Shown piece by piece: positions 36,652 to 46,622 of a DNA stretch of 64,000 nucleotides; positions within the stretch are counted from its first letter, which is position 1; every line of letters starts with the position of its first letter. The stretch covers positions 1 through 64,000 of the forward strand of contig NZ_LVYD01000049.1 in NCBI RefSeq assembly GCF_002077945.1, given 5' to 3'. The notes below the pieces were generated by a model, which was given only the letters and a program-made list of their open reading frames with translations, ran no database searches and was not told where the DNA came from. Position numbers and translations under genes: made by a program. The stretch is from Niastella vici (GTDB lineage: Bacteria > Bacteroidota > Bacteroidia > Chitinophagales > Chitinophagaceae).

Positions 36652-39057
36652 TTAATCAGTTCTCAAACTCTTTACCGGGTTCCTCACCGCTGTTTTATAG
36701 CACTGGACACTGATAAATACAAAGGTGGCAATAGTAATGACCATGGCAACAGTAATGTAAGGAATAAGGTCCTGTTGTATGCGATAAGCATAATGCTGCA
36801 GCCAGTGATCGGTGGTCATATATGCCAGGGGCCAGGCGATGAAGTTGGCAATAACGATCAGGGGCGCATAATCGCGGAAAAACAAGCCGATTATATTTTT
36901 TACACCGGCGCCTAATACTTTTCGCACCGCGATCTCCCGCGTGCGGCGGGCCAGGGTAAACGCCACTACGCCAAACAAACCCATGAACACGATAAACAGG
37001 TTGAGGGCGGTAGCCAGCCGGGTAGCTTTCTTTAATTGCAGTTCCGCTTCAAACAACGATTGAAAGCGGTCGTCCATGAAGGTGTATTCAAAGGGCGAGT
37101 TGGGCGATAATTCGCGCCACTTCTTTTTCACCGTATTGATGGCGTTTCCAAGATCAGCCGTATTCAGTTTAACGGTGAGGTAGCGGTAACTGCGGGTAAC
37201 CCGGGTGGGCACAAATGCCAGCGGACCGATCGCCTGCTGCAGGGAAGTAACATTGAAATCTTTTACAACACCCACCACTTTACAATTAAATCCATTGGGC
37301 ATCCTTACAATGGAACCTACCGGCGCCGTCAATCGCAAGGCTTTTACGGCGGTCTCATTCAACACCATTTCGCACTGCGTGGGGGTGCCGGGGTTATTTT
37401 GCAGGAAGGCGCCTTCCTTTATGGTTAACCCGTAGGTGGCAGCGTAATATTGATCGGCCGCAATGGTAGGCACAACGATTGGCTTTTTATCACCGCCCTG
37501 GGGAAACAGGTCGGTAGTGACGGGTGGTACCCTGTCGGGTACTTCAAAGGCCATGGAAGCGCTTTTCACCACACCCGATTGTAGCAGTCCATCCCGGATG
37601 GCTTCCATTTTTAGTACACCAGCGGAATCCCATTGTTTGGGAAAGGCGGTTATTACCAGTAATTGTTCCTTATTATAACCAAGGTCTTTATTGAAGAAAT
37701 AGGTAACCTGTTTGGAGACCGTAAGGGCGCTGATAAAAACAAAAACGGCCAGGGTGAATTGAACCACTAAGAGTGTTTTTCGTAAGAGGAGACCACCCCT
37801 CGCCATATCTATCTTTCCTTTAACTGCATGTATGATGTTGGCGGAAGCGAGGACAAGGGCAGGGTACAGGCCGGCCATGAGCCCAAGCCCGGTTACGAAT
37901 AATAACAACCAGCCCGCCTGGGTTTTACTGAATTGCCAAACGGGTTCAATATGCGTGTTCAATAACTGGTTAAAGAAAGGCCGTATGCCTTCATAAATGA
38001 ATAAGGATAGTATGGTGGCAATACAAGTGAGCAGAATGGATTCAACTAGATATTGTATAATAAGTTGCCGGCGGGCGCTGCCGAAGACTTTTCGTAAGCC
38101 AATTTCCTTTAACCGGTAGGTGGAGGTGCCAATACTGATGTTCACAAAATTGATAATGGCCATCAAAATGATGAACCCCGCTACCAGCAACAGGGTGGTG
38201 GTCATTTGTTGCGCGGCGCCGCCATTATGGTCTTTCAGGTAATAGTCGTTCAGGTTCACCAATTCAACCTGTAGCAGGCCCTTCAAATTAGCAGGCAACC
38301 GGGTGTTCAATAACTGGTTTACCGGCGCGGCCATATCGCGCGGTGAAACGCCTGGCTTTAACTCGATCATGCCTACGATGTAGAAGTTATTCCAGTCGTC
38401 AAAATAGTTATTTCCGGCCAAAAACATCCGGTTCCTTTCAAAGGGTACAAACACATCATACCCGTCCTTATCTACAATTTGATTGACGGTATTATACGGC
38501 ATTGTTTCCAGCACGGCCGAAACAATGAAATCCTGTTTGTTAGCGGTTCCTGTAACCGTGATCGTTTTATTAATGGCGTTAGTAGTGCCGAATAATTTCA
38601 GGGCGAAGTTGCGCGAGATGATTGCAGAGCTGTTATTCGTGAATGCATGTTGTGGATCGCCCTGCAGCAATTTAAATCCATACATGGAGACCAGGCTGGT
38701 ATCGCAAATAGATACGTTTGCTTTAAAATGTTTTTCACCGGCCGATGCCACAATGGTAAACGGGTTGAAGCGGTAATAATTTTCAACCAGCGCCGGGTAA
38801 TTTTCTTTCAGGGCTTTGGCCAGGGGAGCGATGGTGGTAATGTCGATACCCATGTTGGCCACTTTCCATTTACTCTTGATGAGGTACTGGTTCTCTGCAT
38901 GCCGCAGGAACAGGTTCACCTTCTTTTCCTGGATCACATAATTGCCAATAAGCATGGTAAAGGCAATGCCCACGCCGAGGCAAAGGATATTGATGGTAGA
39001 AAACAGTTTGTGCCGGGTGAGGTGCCGGACTGCAACAATGAAATAATTTTTTAACAT
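36652..39057 (-). CDS. MacB/FtsX-type ABC permease
   Basis: An 801-residue paralogue of the convergent permease, with the same two-half layout. The first helix is at about 20-40, and periplasmic domains and three-helix sets lie near 280-410 and 675-790. Motifs include INFVNISIGTSTYRLKEIGLRKVFG and VVAFTLARRTREIAVRKVLGAGV. The ATG is at 39057. Its partner ATPase is not in the window. The two genes are only moderately alike and point at each other, so a recent tandem duplication is unlikely. Confidence 0.9.
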   Translation of the reverse strand: MLKNYFIVAVRHLTRHKLFSTINILCLGVGIAFTMLIGNYVIQEKKVNLFLRHAENQYLIKSKWKVANMGIDITTIAPLAKALKENYPALVENYYRFNPFTIVASAGEKHFKANVSICDTSLVSMYGFKLLQGDPQHAFTNNSSAIISRNFALKLFGTTNAINKTITVTGTANKQDFIVSAVLETMPYNTVNQIVDKDGYDVFVPFERNRMFLAGNNYFDDWNNFYIVGMIELKPGVSPRDMAAPVNQLLNTRLPANLKGLLQVELVNLNDYYLKDHNGGAAQQMTTTLLLVAGFIILMAIINFVNISIGTSTYRLKEIGLRKVFGSARRQLIIQYLVESILLTCIATILSLFIYEGIRPFFNQLLNTHIEPVWQFSKTQAGWLLLFVTGLGLMAGLYPALVLASANIIHAVKGKIDMARGGLLLRKTLLVVQFTLAVFVFISALTVSKQVTYFFNKDLGYNKEQLLVITAFPKQWDSAGVLKMEAIRDGLLQSGVVKSASMAFEVPDRVPPVTTDLFPQGGDKKPIVVPTIAADQYYAATYGLTIKEGAFLQNNPGTPTQCEMVLNETAVKALRLTAPVGSIVRMPNGFNCKVVGVVKDFNVTSLQQAIGPLAFVPTRVTRSYRYLTVKLNTADLGNAINTVKKKWRELSPNSPFEYTFMDDRFQSLFEAELQLKKATRLATALNLFIVFMGLFGVVAFTLARRTREIAVRKVLGAGVKNIIGLFFRDYAPLIVIANFIAWPLAYMTTDHWLQHYAYRIQQDLIPYITVAMVITIATFVFISVQCYKTAVRNPVKSLRTD

Positions 39058-39203
39058 ATGCTATAGCTCCCGGCAATTACAGCCAGCAGAATGCCATATT
39101 TATAAGGAATTAGTAATCAACCACAGCGGGTGGGTACCGTTATGGGGGAACTGTTCGGATATGTTACAATAGTGTACGGTTGGGGCGGACACAAACGGGG
39201 CCG

Positions 39204-42092
39204 TCAGTTGCTGGCCAATAACGTTGCGGCAATCTTCTGAATGGTTTTTGTACCCTTCCAGCTGTTTAATTTATCAATGACCGATGGGTCGTTCACCTGG
39301 CTATTGTTCAAGGCAAGCAGCTCCAGGTAGACCTCGAGCAGTTTTTTTACATTGGTAATAGGTTCACCGGGCAATTGTTTCAAAACCTGTTCAATCACCA
39401 GTTGCAATTCCCGGTTGTGCCTGGGAGAGAGGCGGATGAGCCGCTGCATAACCAGGTCGGTGAACCGTTTGATGGGCGCAAACTCCACTTTTTCATGAAT
39501 GCCGAGCGCTTCGCCAATGGCAGCCGAACTGATCGTATTATTGTTAACGCCAGCTATCCAGATCTCGGCTGCGAGGTTGGCAATGGTTTTATCGGCACTA
39601 AGCATACAGGTAGCAACAAATACATGCGCCATATTGCCAAATCCTTCCATGGTGGAATGCAATGCCTGTACGGCGGCCGTCGCCCCCTTTCTATCTTCCT
39701 CCTCCCAAAACTGCGGCCAGGTGAGGCAGGTGTTCAGCGTATCGGCCAGCAGGGGATCGGGGTTGTTGGGCGTAAGCAACAGGATGCGGTGAAAGTCGTT
39801 GTGACTAATGGAGACATATTTTTTAAATCGCAGGTAATCGCCAATGATCAGTGGCTGATTGGTTAAGCTGGCGTTATCTGCCTTTATCGTGTTGGGATGT
39901 TCTATCACCCGCATCGATGTGCGGTACCGGGTAACGGTTCGCACTTCCATCTTTTTGCGATCAAGGTCTTTCTCTTCGAACGCTTCACTTACCGATTCCC
40001 ACTGGTGTTGCCCTGAGTAGTACGAAAAGGGTTGTTTATACCAGGGGAATGATCCAAATGCCTTATAGGTGCGTTTTTGCTTTTTGGTTAGCGAGGCTAT
40101 CATCCAGGCCGATCGCCATTGAAAAGGGGGCTGGGGCTCCGGATGTTTATCAAAAAGGAATAATAACAGATTGCGATACTCGCCGCCCAGCTTTTTCTCA
40201 GCCAGGTCAATTGCCGGCCCGGTATTATGCAAATAACAACGGCTGATGGCTACCTGCAGGTCCATATCGTGCGGCGGGGTATTGCTTTCTTCATACTGCA
40301 CCAACCTTTCGGTTAAGGTAAGGGCGTCTATAAAGCCCGGTTCATGTGTAGGGGTAGAAAGCAGGGGCAATGGATCGGGTTGTTGCAGCTTTTGCAAGGC
40401 ACAATCGAGCAGGTGCTGATAAGGGCCACAGGGGTTCAATACATAATGGGTTTCTATTTGTGCGTGGAAAGAAGAGGGCGTATAAGTCGCTGTTGAGGAC
40501 GGGGCTGCTGGGGGAAATTTTTCAAGCTGTTTGCGCAATGCCTTTGTTTGCTGCGGATACAGGCTCACCCAATGCGCACATGCCTGTATGAAAAAAAGCG
40601 CCAGCAGGTAATCGAGGTCGCCCTGCCTGGCGGTAAAGGTGGCCGGTTTGGTTTTAAGTGCCCGCTGCAGGGCCGGTTCAAATTTTTGCCAGTCGGCCGG
40701 TTGTATTTTTTGTTGCCATTGAACCAGTGCTGCCGGGAAAACGGCTATATGCCAGGGTTGGTTATTTTCAAATGCCTGGCTGGCCAGAAAGATCAGTTCG
40801 TCAATGGAGGCAATAGCTTTAATGGGAACTAATTCTTTATTGGCAGGCGTTTCGTTTTCTGCGTATATGGCGGAGGCTGATTGAGTGGCTGAAGGGGATG
40901 ACTCCATATAACCGGTCAGTAGCTTGCGGGCCGATGTGAGCAGCGTTGTTTTATAAGGTTCCAGCGCTTCGGGCAGGGAGGCGTCGCCCGGCTTTATGAC
41001 CGCTGTGATCAGTTTGGCTGCTTTTTGCTGCAGCCCATCATCGGGGTGAATGAATGCATGGCAGGCAAGCAGGCCAATATTGGTGGCATGTTGCGGCTGT
41101 TGCCGGCTGATACTTTCAAGAATACTTAAAGTGGTTTGAACAATAGCCTTGGTATCGGAAGCCAGCAAGGCAGGCGCTGCATCGAGCAATGGCTGGCTGT
41201 TAAAGGCAGCTTCGGGTTGAATGTTTTTGATGGCGTTCAGTGCCGCGTTTACAGATTTGCTATGCGGGGCGTTGAGCACGCTGATCAATTCTTTTTGCAG
41301 CGCTATTAATTCAACGGTAGTTGGTTTACAATCGGTGAACAACTGGATGAACCAGCCCGACAGTACCTTGTTGAAATTTTTATTGGAAGCCAGCAACGAT
41401 TCTTTCAGCAGGCGTTGCCGGTCGATTGTTCCTTCGGCCGCTAATTGCAGGAACACCGACTGCCATCTTGATCTCCCTTTTTCGGGGATCTCATCAAACC
41501 GGAAAAACCGGTCGCAGTTATGCAGGTTTGATTCATACTGGAACAAATACCAGATATGTTCCAGTAAGGTGATTGGTCTTTTCAACAGGTTTTCCGGTTT
41601 GCAAACATAATGCCGGGCCTTGGTGTCGTATTCAAAGATGATGGCAGGAATACTTTTTGTCACAATTTCCTTTGATGGTTGCAGGATCCCTATTTCAACT
41701 GCATCCATTAACCAGTTGTATTCCCATCTGATGAATTCATGATCTATTGTTCCGTTAACATAATCACTGAGCCAATGAGGAACATACCATTCAATGATCT
41801 CTTTGAAGACAGGTTGTTGCAGGAACCAGCCATGAAAAACTGATCTTTCATAATCGGCGCGGTTAAGGCAAACAAAGGCACATTGCTGCACCATCTCCTG
41901 TTGCAAACGGGTTCTGGCTGTTTCATCTTCCTGTTCGAATCCAGTTCGGTAAGCCCGGTATTCCTGCGACCAGGTCTTTATTAAAGGCGTCAGTTGTTTC
42001 TTTTCATCGGGCGATAAGGCTTTCAGGAATGGCAGTAACTCCGCTTCCAGTTCTTTGGCAATAATTTCTTTGAACCTTTCTATTACGTTCAT
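39204..42092 (-). CDS. Large DUF6493-like cytosolic protein
   Basis: About 962 residues from the ATG at 42092 (MNVIERFKEIIAKELEAE); the frame is open 99 bases upstream into the neighbouring gene, but that extension looks like shadow coding. There is no signal peptide or membrane segment. It is helical and repeat-like, with HEAT-like helices around residues 240-420, and ends with another helical region. From memory this is DUF6493, a Bacteroidota family of unknown function. It starts 11 nt after the SWIM zinc-finger gene, so the two are co-transcribed. Confidence 0.85.
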   Translation of the reverse strand: MNVIERFKEIIAKELEAELLPFLKALSPDEKKQLTPLIKTWSQEYRAYRTGFEQEDETARTRLQQEMVQQCAFVCLNRADYERSVFHGWFLQQPVFKEIIEWYVPHWLSDYVNGTIDHEFIRWEYNWLMDAVEIGILQPSKEIVTKSIPAIIFEYDTKARHYVCKPENLLKRPITLLEHIWYLFQYESNLHNCDRFFRFDEIPEKGRSRWQSVFLQLAAEGTIDRQRLLKESLLASNKNFNKVLSGWFIQLFTDCKPTTVELIALQKELISVLNAPHSKSVNAALNAIKNIQPEAAFNSQPLLDAAPALLASDTKAIVQTTLSILESISRQQPQHATNIGLLACHAFIHPDDGLQQKAAKLITAVIKPGDASLPEALEPYKTTLLTSARKLLTGYMESSPSATQSASAIYAENETPANKELVPIKAIASIDELIFLASQAFENNQPWHIAVFPAALVQWQQKIQPADWQKFEPALQRALKTKPATFTARQGDLDYLLALFFIQACAHWVSLYPQQTKALRKQLEKFPPAAPSSTATYTPSSFHAQIETHYVLNPCGPYQHLLDCALQKLQQPDPLPLLSTPTHEPGFIDALTLTERLVQYEESNTPPHDMDLQVAISRCYLHNTGPAIDLAEKKLGGEYRNLLLFLFDKHPEPQPPFQWRSAWMIASLTKKQKRTYKAFGSFPWYKQPFSYYSGQHQWESVSEAFEEKDLDRKKMEVRTVTRYRTSMRVIEHPNTIKADNASLTNQPLIIGDYLRFKKYVSISHNDFHRILLLTPNNPDPLLADTLNTCLTWPQFWEEEDRKGATAAVQALHSTMEGFGNMAHVFVATCMLSADKTIANLAAEIWIAGVNNNTISSAAIGEALGIHEKVEFAPIKRFTDLVMQRLIRLSPRHNRELQLVIEQVLKQLPGEPITNVKKLLEVYLELLALNNSQVNDPSVIDKLNSWKGTKTIQKIAATLLASN

Positions 42093-42103
42093 TACGGGTT
42101 GTA

Positions 42104-43444
42104 TTAATTGGTCAGTTTCCTTTTTACGGCCAGTACATGTTTGCAGGGACCTCTTTCGCCCTGGTGCCTGCTGAACCAGGTGCAGGTACAACGTTCCTGT
42201 TCCCCGTCGATTATAACAAAATGGTCAACACCGGTGCCGGCTACTTTGGCTTCTGTACGATCACCACTATGCGCAACAATGGTTACCTTATTTTCGGCCA
42301 GCAGTTTTTCGGCCTCTTTCATTCTGGGGTTGAGGCTGAGGATGCGGCTTAATTTAAAAGGCAAACGCCGGTAGAAGAACTGGTTCTCCGCCACATCGTA
42401 CCCCAATAAGCCCATGGCCGATAAACGGCCGGCGATTTGATCGATCTGCTGCAATGCCACCCCTTCGTTCACTGCCAGCAGGGCCGCATTGAATGTTTGG
42501 TTGGCGTAGGCATATTTGTCAACGGCATCGATCCATGCGTCGGGAACGGCTTCGATCAACGATTCCAGGGCTGCCCCTTCACCGGAGAAACCCCGCCAGG
42601 CATCGCGGGAAAGCGAAAAGCTGAATCGCAGTTTTCCAAAATATAACTGCCAGGTGGTGGATTGCTGCTGGTTATGAGGAAATACCTGCAGCCTGTCGAT
42701 ATAAGGGATTAACGGTTCCAACAATTTCAACCGGTGCAGTCCGCCAATGCAAATACCACTGGCAGATTGTACGGGCGAAAAAACGGGTTTATTGCCCCGC
42801 AAGATGAGGTAATAATCGGTTTTTGTTTTTCCGGCTGGTACCGACTGAAAAAGTTGCAACGCTTCGGTGCGGTTGAAAGAAAATGCCTTCTCCGAGGCGG
42901 CCATAAAAAATTGTACGGTTGATAAACCTTTTATCCATTTTGCCGGCAACGGAACTTTTTTTTCAACGATCTTTTCATTGTTATGAGAAAGGCTCAGTTC
43001 CCTGCGGCCAACCGAGAGCACCACGTTTTCGTTACGGCTGATGCGGCTTAAGGCGGTGATCATGGGTTGATTGAAATCTATATTGGTGGTGCCGTTTGCC
43101 GGGAATTCACCATCGTGGCCATCGGGTAACACGTCAACGCGGGCATATACGCCGGCGCAATGCGAAAAGCCTTCGAACCGGATGAGGCCATTGCCGGTGG
43201 TAACAATAGGATCTTTTAACTGGGCCAGTTCTGCGGGTGATAAATTAAAGCTCGACTTCACCACATTGGAAAGGGTGATCAAACACCGGGCTGTTATAAA
43301 CGGGTCGGTGAGCTTTCCCCAGAAATAACAGGGGTTATCATTCTTTTCTATTTCACTGTATTTGGCCAGAAAAAGTTCTTCCTGATCACCGGCCGGGTTC
43401 AATGCCGATGGAAAAGCGTACTGGTAAGTGATGAGATCGGTCAT
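42104..43444 (-). CDS. SWIM zinc-finger protein
   Basis: A 446-residue soluble protein. The C-terminal SWIM finger is CTCTWFSRHQGERGPCKHVL (about residues 422-441), with the pattern CxC...CxH. SWIM fingers bind zinc and are thought to bind DNA or proteins. In other bacteria SWIM proteins are neighbours of MoxR-like ATPase and von Willebrand-A genes; neither is next to this one. The partner here is the DUF6493-like gene 11 nt downstream, which is the likely functional partner. Confidence 0.88.
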   Translation of the reverse strand: MTDLITYQYAFPSALNPAGDQEELFLAKYSEIEKNDNPCYFWGKLTDPFITARCLITLSNVVKSSFNLSPAELAQLKDPIVTTGNGLIRFEGFSHCAGVYARVDVLPDGHDGEFPANGTTNIDFNQPMITALSRISRNENVVLSVGRRELSLSHNNEKIVEKKVPLPAKWIKGLSTVQFFMAASEKAFSFNRTEALQLFQSVPAGKTKTDYYLILRGNKPVFSPVQSASGICIGGLHRLKLLEPLIPYIDRLQVFPHNQQQSTTWQLYFGKLRFSFSLSRDAWRGFSGEGAALESLIEAVPDAWIDAVDKYAYANQTFNAALLAVNEGVALQQIDQIAGRLSAMGLLGYDVAENQFFYRRLPFKLSRILSLNPRMKEAEKLLAENKVTIVAHSGDRTEAKVAGTGVDHFVIIDGEQERCTCTWFSRHQGERGPCKHVLAVKRKLTN

Positions 43445-43458
43445 GGAGATACAATTGG

Positions 43459-45081
43459 TTAATTTTTCAATGCCAGCTGCAGCGAATCTTTCAAACTGTT
43501 TGTTTTGATATAGTTCATGGGCAGGTTTATATTCAGTCCATCGGAGATCTTTATTCTCTCACTGGCATAAAACACAGAATCGTGCTGCCGCGATATGCCG
43601 GTAATCACCGCTTCGCGGCCTATGGGCAGTTTGGTATACATTCCTTCTTTATCGGTGAAGGAATAGTTGCCGCTGCTATCCTGGAAAGCCGAAAGCCGTA
43701 CATTGAGCGAAGGTATGACCAGCGAATAATCAACATTGTTTAATGGTTTGCTTTTTCGGGTAGTTACAGTTATATACGCCTTGCCGGCATTGGGGTCGTC
43801 GTAGAACTTGTCGCAATTGATCCAGCCGAGTTTATTTATGGTGAATAAGGCGGATTCATATTGCTTCATCACTTTGTTGTGTTTGACAATGGAATCTTTA
43901 ATGCTTTGCAGCTTTCTGATCTTATCCTGCCGCCTGAAATGGTAGGTCATGATCTCATTGGCCTCATTTTTATTTACTCCCTTTGCCACCAGCTGGTCAT
44001 AGGCATTGGTTGCTTCCAGGTTTACCCCATGGTCATCAATAAGCTTTAATTCCCTGCGGGGAGCAGGAAACCAGTAAAGCGGCTCCATATAATCTTCTTC
44101 CAGCGATTTTTTTCTGAAATCAAATACATAATCCGTATCCGTATAGTTATCATAATATCTTCGTGCGCGCTTATTAGCCTCATCACAATAGGCCGCTATT
44201 TTTTCTTTATTGGCTTTAAAATAGTCAACATACATTTTTTCGGCGATGGAATCAGATTGTTTGAAAGAGCGGTTTGGGTGTTCAAAATATACTTTCCAGA
44301 TGTCGAGATTGAATTTCTGGTCTTTACAGTCGCTGTCAGGAATGGTATCGCCGGGGTTTTCAAAATAGCTCGTATGGAACATCATAAACATCAGGGCGTA
44401 ATAACGCTTCCTGAACGCCTCCGTTGCTATGACCGTATTTTCGTATTTCTTATTAGTTACCGTTACCACGTTACTATCAAGCACATGATAGCCATCTTTT
44501 ATACAATACCAAAAAAAATTGTTTCCTTCGGGATATAACAGATCGAGCGGCAGCGGCATTTCATAATAGTCTTCCTGCACGGAACTGTCAACCGTCCAGT
44601 TATCGCCATCTCCGGTGAACAGTTGAAACCCGTTGGCACTTTTCATCGTAGGCATAGAAACGGTGAGGGCCGTACCTTCTTTTAACTGCAGGTTCTGTTC
44701 ACCCGATTTTGCATTGATGTATAGCATGCCATTTGAGATCAATAGTTTTCCATCAGAAATGGTAGCTAATCCCGAGGTAACAAATTGGGGCAGTGAAAAT
44801 GCTTCCACTATTTCGAGCTGTACATTCTCTACTTTATCGCCATCGGCAGTAACGAAGCAATCAGCCGGTACAAGCACTTCTGTTCCGTTGGCGGCCTTTA
44901 TGCGGGTTCCTTTACTGTTGTTGATAGTGAACGTTTGAATGGCCGGCCGTATAGCCATATACACTGAATCGAGCGCCGTTTGTTTGAATGCCGGCGTTGT
45001 TTTAATAGCGGTTTTTTTATGATTGGTACAGGAAAAAAGCAATACACAGAGCGTGATTGCGGTGGGGAATAGTTTTCGCAT
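43459..45081 (-). CDS. Lipoprotein of unknown function
   Basis: A 540-residue protein with a lipoprotein leader (MRKLFPTAITLCVLLFSC, lipobox Cys18). Residues 50-180 are beta-rich, with INNSKGTRIKAANGTEVLVPADCF, resembling a carboxypeptidase-regulatory or ZU5-like module. The middle is charged and helical (about 260-390), and the C-terminus (440-540) is beta-rich again. It is probably anchored in the periplasm or on the surface. It lies 14 nt upstream of the SWIM gene, with the same direction, and may share its transcript. Confidence 0.8.
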   Translation of the reverse strand: MRKLFPTAITLCVLLFSCTNHKKTAIKTTPAFKQTALDSVYMAIRPAIQTFTINNSKGTRIKAANGTEVLVPADCFVTADGDKVENVQLEIVEAFSLPQFVTSGLATISDGKLLISNGMLYINAKSGEQNLQLKEGTALTVSMPTMKSANGFQLFTGDGDNWTVDSSVQEDYYEMPLPLDLLYPEGNNFFWYCIKDGYHVLDSNVVTVTNKKYENTVIATEAFRKRYYALMFMMFHTSYFENPGDTIPDSDCKDQKFNLDIWKVYFEHPNRSFKQSDSIAEKMYVDYFKANKEKIAAYCDEANKRARRYYDNYTDTDYVFDFRKKSLEEDYMEPLYWFPAPRRELKLIDDHGVNLEATNAYDQLVAKGVNKNEANEIMTYHFRRQDKIRKLQSIKDSIVKHNKVMKQYESALFTINKLGWINCDKFYDDPNAGKAYITVTTRKSKPLNNVDYSLVIPSLNVRLSAFQDSSGNYSFTDKEGMYTKLPIGREAVITGISRQHDSVFYASERIKISDGLNINLPMNYIKTNSLKDSLQLALKN

Positions 45082-45173
45082 GGCCAGGGGTTTGTTTGAA
45101 TAGGTCGGTAATTATAATCATTTATTACAAAATATAGAAATGAGGCCGAAGGTTTTGCCGCCCCGCCTTTTTA

Positions 45174-45187
45174 CTGCAATTTTGCAG
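45174..45187. promoter_or_regulatory. Short inverted repeat upstream of dusB
   Basis: CTGCAATTTTGCAG (arms CTGCAA and TTGCAG) lies 4 bases before the dusB start codon, in the gap between two divergent genes. It could be a regulator site or part of a translation-control hairpin, or chance. Confidence 0.3.
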
Positions 45188-45191
45188 TCGA

Positions 45192-46229
45192 ATGGTGCAA
45201 ATAGGAAACATACAACTCCCTGATTTTCCGTTGTTACTGGCTCCCATGGAAGATGTGAGCGACCCGCCTTTCCGGGTGGTTTGCAAAGCCAACGGGGCCG
45301 ACCTGGTATTTACGGAATTCATTTCGAGTGAAGGCCTGATCCGCGATGCCATCCGGTGCCGCCGAAAGCTGGATATTTTTGAAGAAGAACGGCCTACCGG
45401 TATTCAACTGTTTGGCGGCGATGAAGCGCGGCTGGCCCTGGCTGCTAAAATTGTAGATGTGACACAGCCCGAGCTGCTCGACATTAATTTCGGTTGCCCG
45501 GTAAAAGGCATTGTGGCGCAAGGCGCCGGTTCTGGCGTATTGCGCGATGTACCCTTAATGGTACGGCTTACCGAAGCCTGCGTAAAGAGCACCAGTTTAC
45601 CGGTGACCGTAAAAACCCGCCTCGGTTGGGATGATGCTTCCAAAAATATTGAAGAGGTGGCCGAACGCCTGCAGGATGTGGGCATAAAAGCTTTGACCAT
45701 TCATGGCCGCACCCGCTGCCAGTTATACAAAGGCGAGGCCGACTGGAGCCTTATTGCCAAAGTAAAGAACAACCCACGGATACATATACCCGTTTTTGGT
45801 AATGGTGATATCAACAGTGCGCAAAAAGCGCTGGAATATAAAAACCGGTATGGCGTCGATGGCATCATGATAGGCCGCGCTGCGATCGGGTATCCCTGGA
45901 TCTTCCGCGAGATCAGGCATTATTTGCAAACCGGTGAAATGGGTGCGCCACCCACGGTGCGCGAACGCATTACGGTGTGTAAAGAACAACTGCGTAAATC
46001 ATTGCAATGGAAAGGCCCCGTCGCCGGCGTGTATAGTATGCGCAAGCAATATTTTCAATACCTCAAAGGCTTACCGGGCATTAAAGATTACCGCTCACGC
46101 TTGGTGACCCTCACCAGCCCCGATGAAATAAACAATGTGCTCGATGAAATATTACTTCGCTATGAGGGCTTCGAAATAGAACGCGCGCCCATTGAGCTGG
46201 TGAATTATCATGAGAATTGTCCGTTGTAG
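45192..46229 (+). CDS. dusB: tRNA-dihydrouridine synthase
   Basis: Reduces uridine to dihydrouridine in the D-loop of tRNA, using FMN and NADPH. The 345-residue protein begins GNIQLPDFPLLLAPMEDVSDPPFR, with the catalytic Cys102 in DINFGCPVKGI. It has HGRTRCQLYKGEADW and the phosphate-binding FGNGDI and GIMIGRAAIGYPWIF. It is complete and of normal length. It faces the lipoprotein gene across a 110-base gap. The next feature downstream is a riboswitch, so it is a stand-alone unit. Confidence 0.95.
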   Translation: MVQIGNIQLPDFPLLLAPMEDVSDPPFRVVCKANGADLVFTEFISSEGLIRDAIRCRRKLDIFEEERPTGIQLFGGDEARLALAAKIVDVTQPELLDINFGCPVKGIVAQGAGSGVLRDVPLMVRLTEACVKSTSLPVTVKTRLGWDDASKNIEEVAERLQDVGIKALTIHGRTRCQLYKGEADWSLIAKVKNNPRIHIPVFGNGDINSAQKALEYKNRYGVDGIMIGRAAIGYPWIFREIRHYLQTGEMGAPPTVRERITVCKEQLRKSLQWKGPVAGVYSMRKQYFQYLKGLPGIKDYRSRLVTLTSPDEINNVLDEILLRYEGFEIERAPIELVNYHENCPL

Positions 46230-46259
46230 CGTTTCGTTCAAATATTACAACTTTTTGTT

Positions 46260-46267
46260 TACCTTGC
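46260..46267 (+). promoter_or_regulatory. Possible -7 promoter element for the second cobalamin riboswitch
   Basis: TACCTTGC matches TAnnTTTG except in the last two positions and lies about 6 bases ahead of the first paired bases of the aptamer (TTGGTCCCC). Its position relative to the aptamer is like that of the element at 29057-29064. No convincing -33 element was found. Confidence 0.35.
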
Positions 46268-46272
46268 GCCCG

Positions 46273-46448
46273 TTATTGGTCCCCGGCATTGCGCCGGGGT
46301 TAAAAGGGAACCCGGTGAAAGTCCGGGGCTGTCCCGCAGCTGTAAAAGGCTTCACGTAAGTGAAACAGCTTATTCTACAATGCCACTGTTCCAATTGTAC
46401 CGGAAACGGGAAGGCAAATAAGCTGGGCCCTGAGCCAGAAGACCTGCC
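46273..46448 (+). promoter_or_regulatory. Cobalamin riboswitch
   Basis: The conserved blocks appear in order: GGTCCCCGG, then AAGGGAACCCGGTGAAAGTCC, CTGTCCCGCAGCTGTAA, TGCCACTG, AAACGGGAAGG, and the B12 box GAGCCAGAAGACCTGCC at 46432-46448. The layout is compact, without the insertion seen in the other copy. It precedes the TonB receptor and beta-propeller lipoprotein genes by about 175 bases. Confidence 0.95.
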
Positions 46449-46487
46449 ATAACAACGAATTCGCGGCTTTCGTGGAAAAAAGCTGGT

Positions 46488-46540
46488 GAGAACAATCGAT
46501 GTTTTGCAGGCGCAAATTCTCCTTTTGTTTTTACTTTTTT
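46488..46540 (+). terminator. Possible intrinsic terminator after the riboswitch
   Basis: GAGAA (46488-46492) can pair with TTCTC (46517-46521), and TTTGC (46503-46507) with GCAAA (46512-46516). The two stems are stacked at the 3' side and followed by a U-rich tract (46523-46540, interrupted by a few other bases). It lies between the aptamer and the start of the TonB receptor gene, where an expression platform would be. It was not folded by computer. Confidence 0.4.
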
Positions 46541-46622
46541 TCCCATTCGTTTTACGGGGTCCTGTTGCTTCAACCTGTATCCTATTGACGTTTTATGTAT
46601 TAACGGGTTGATAAAATAACGA

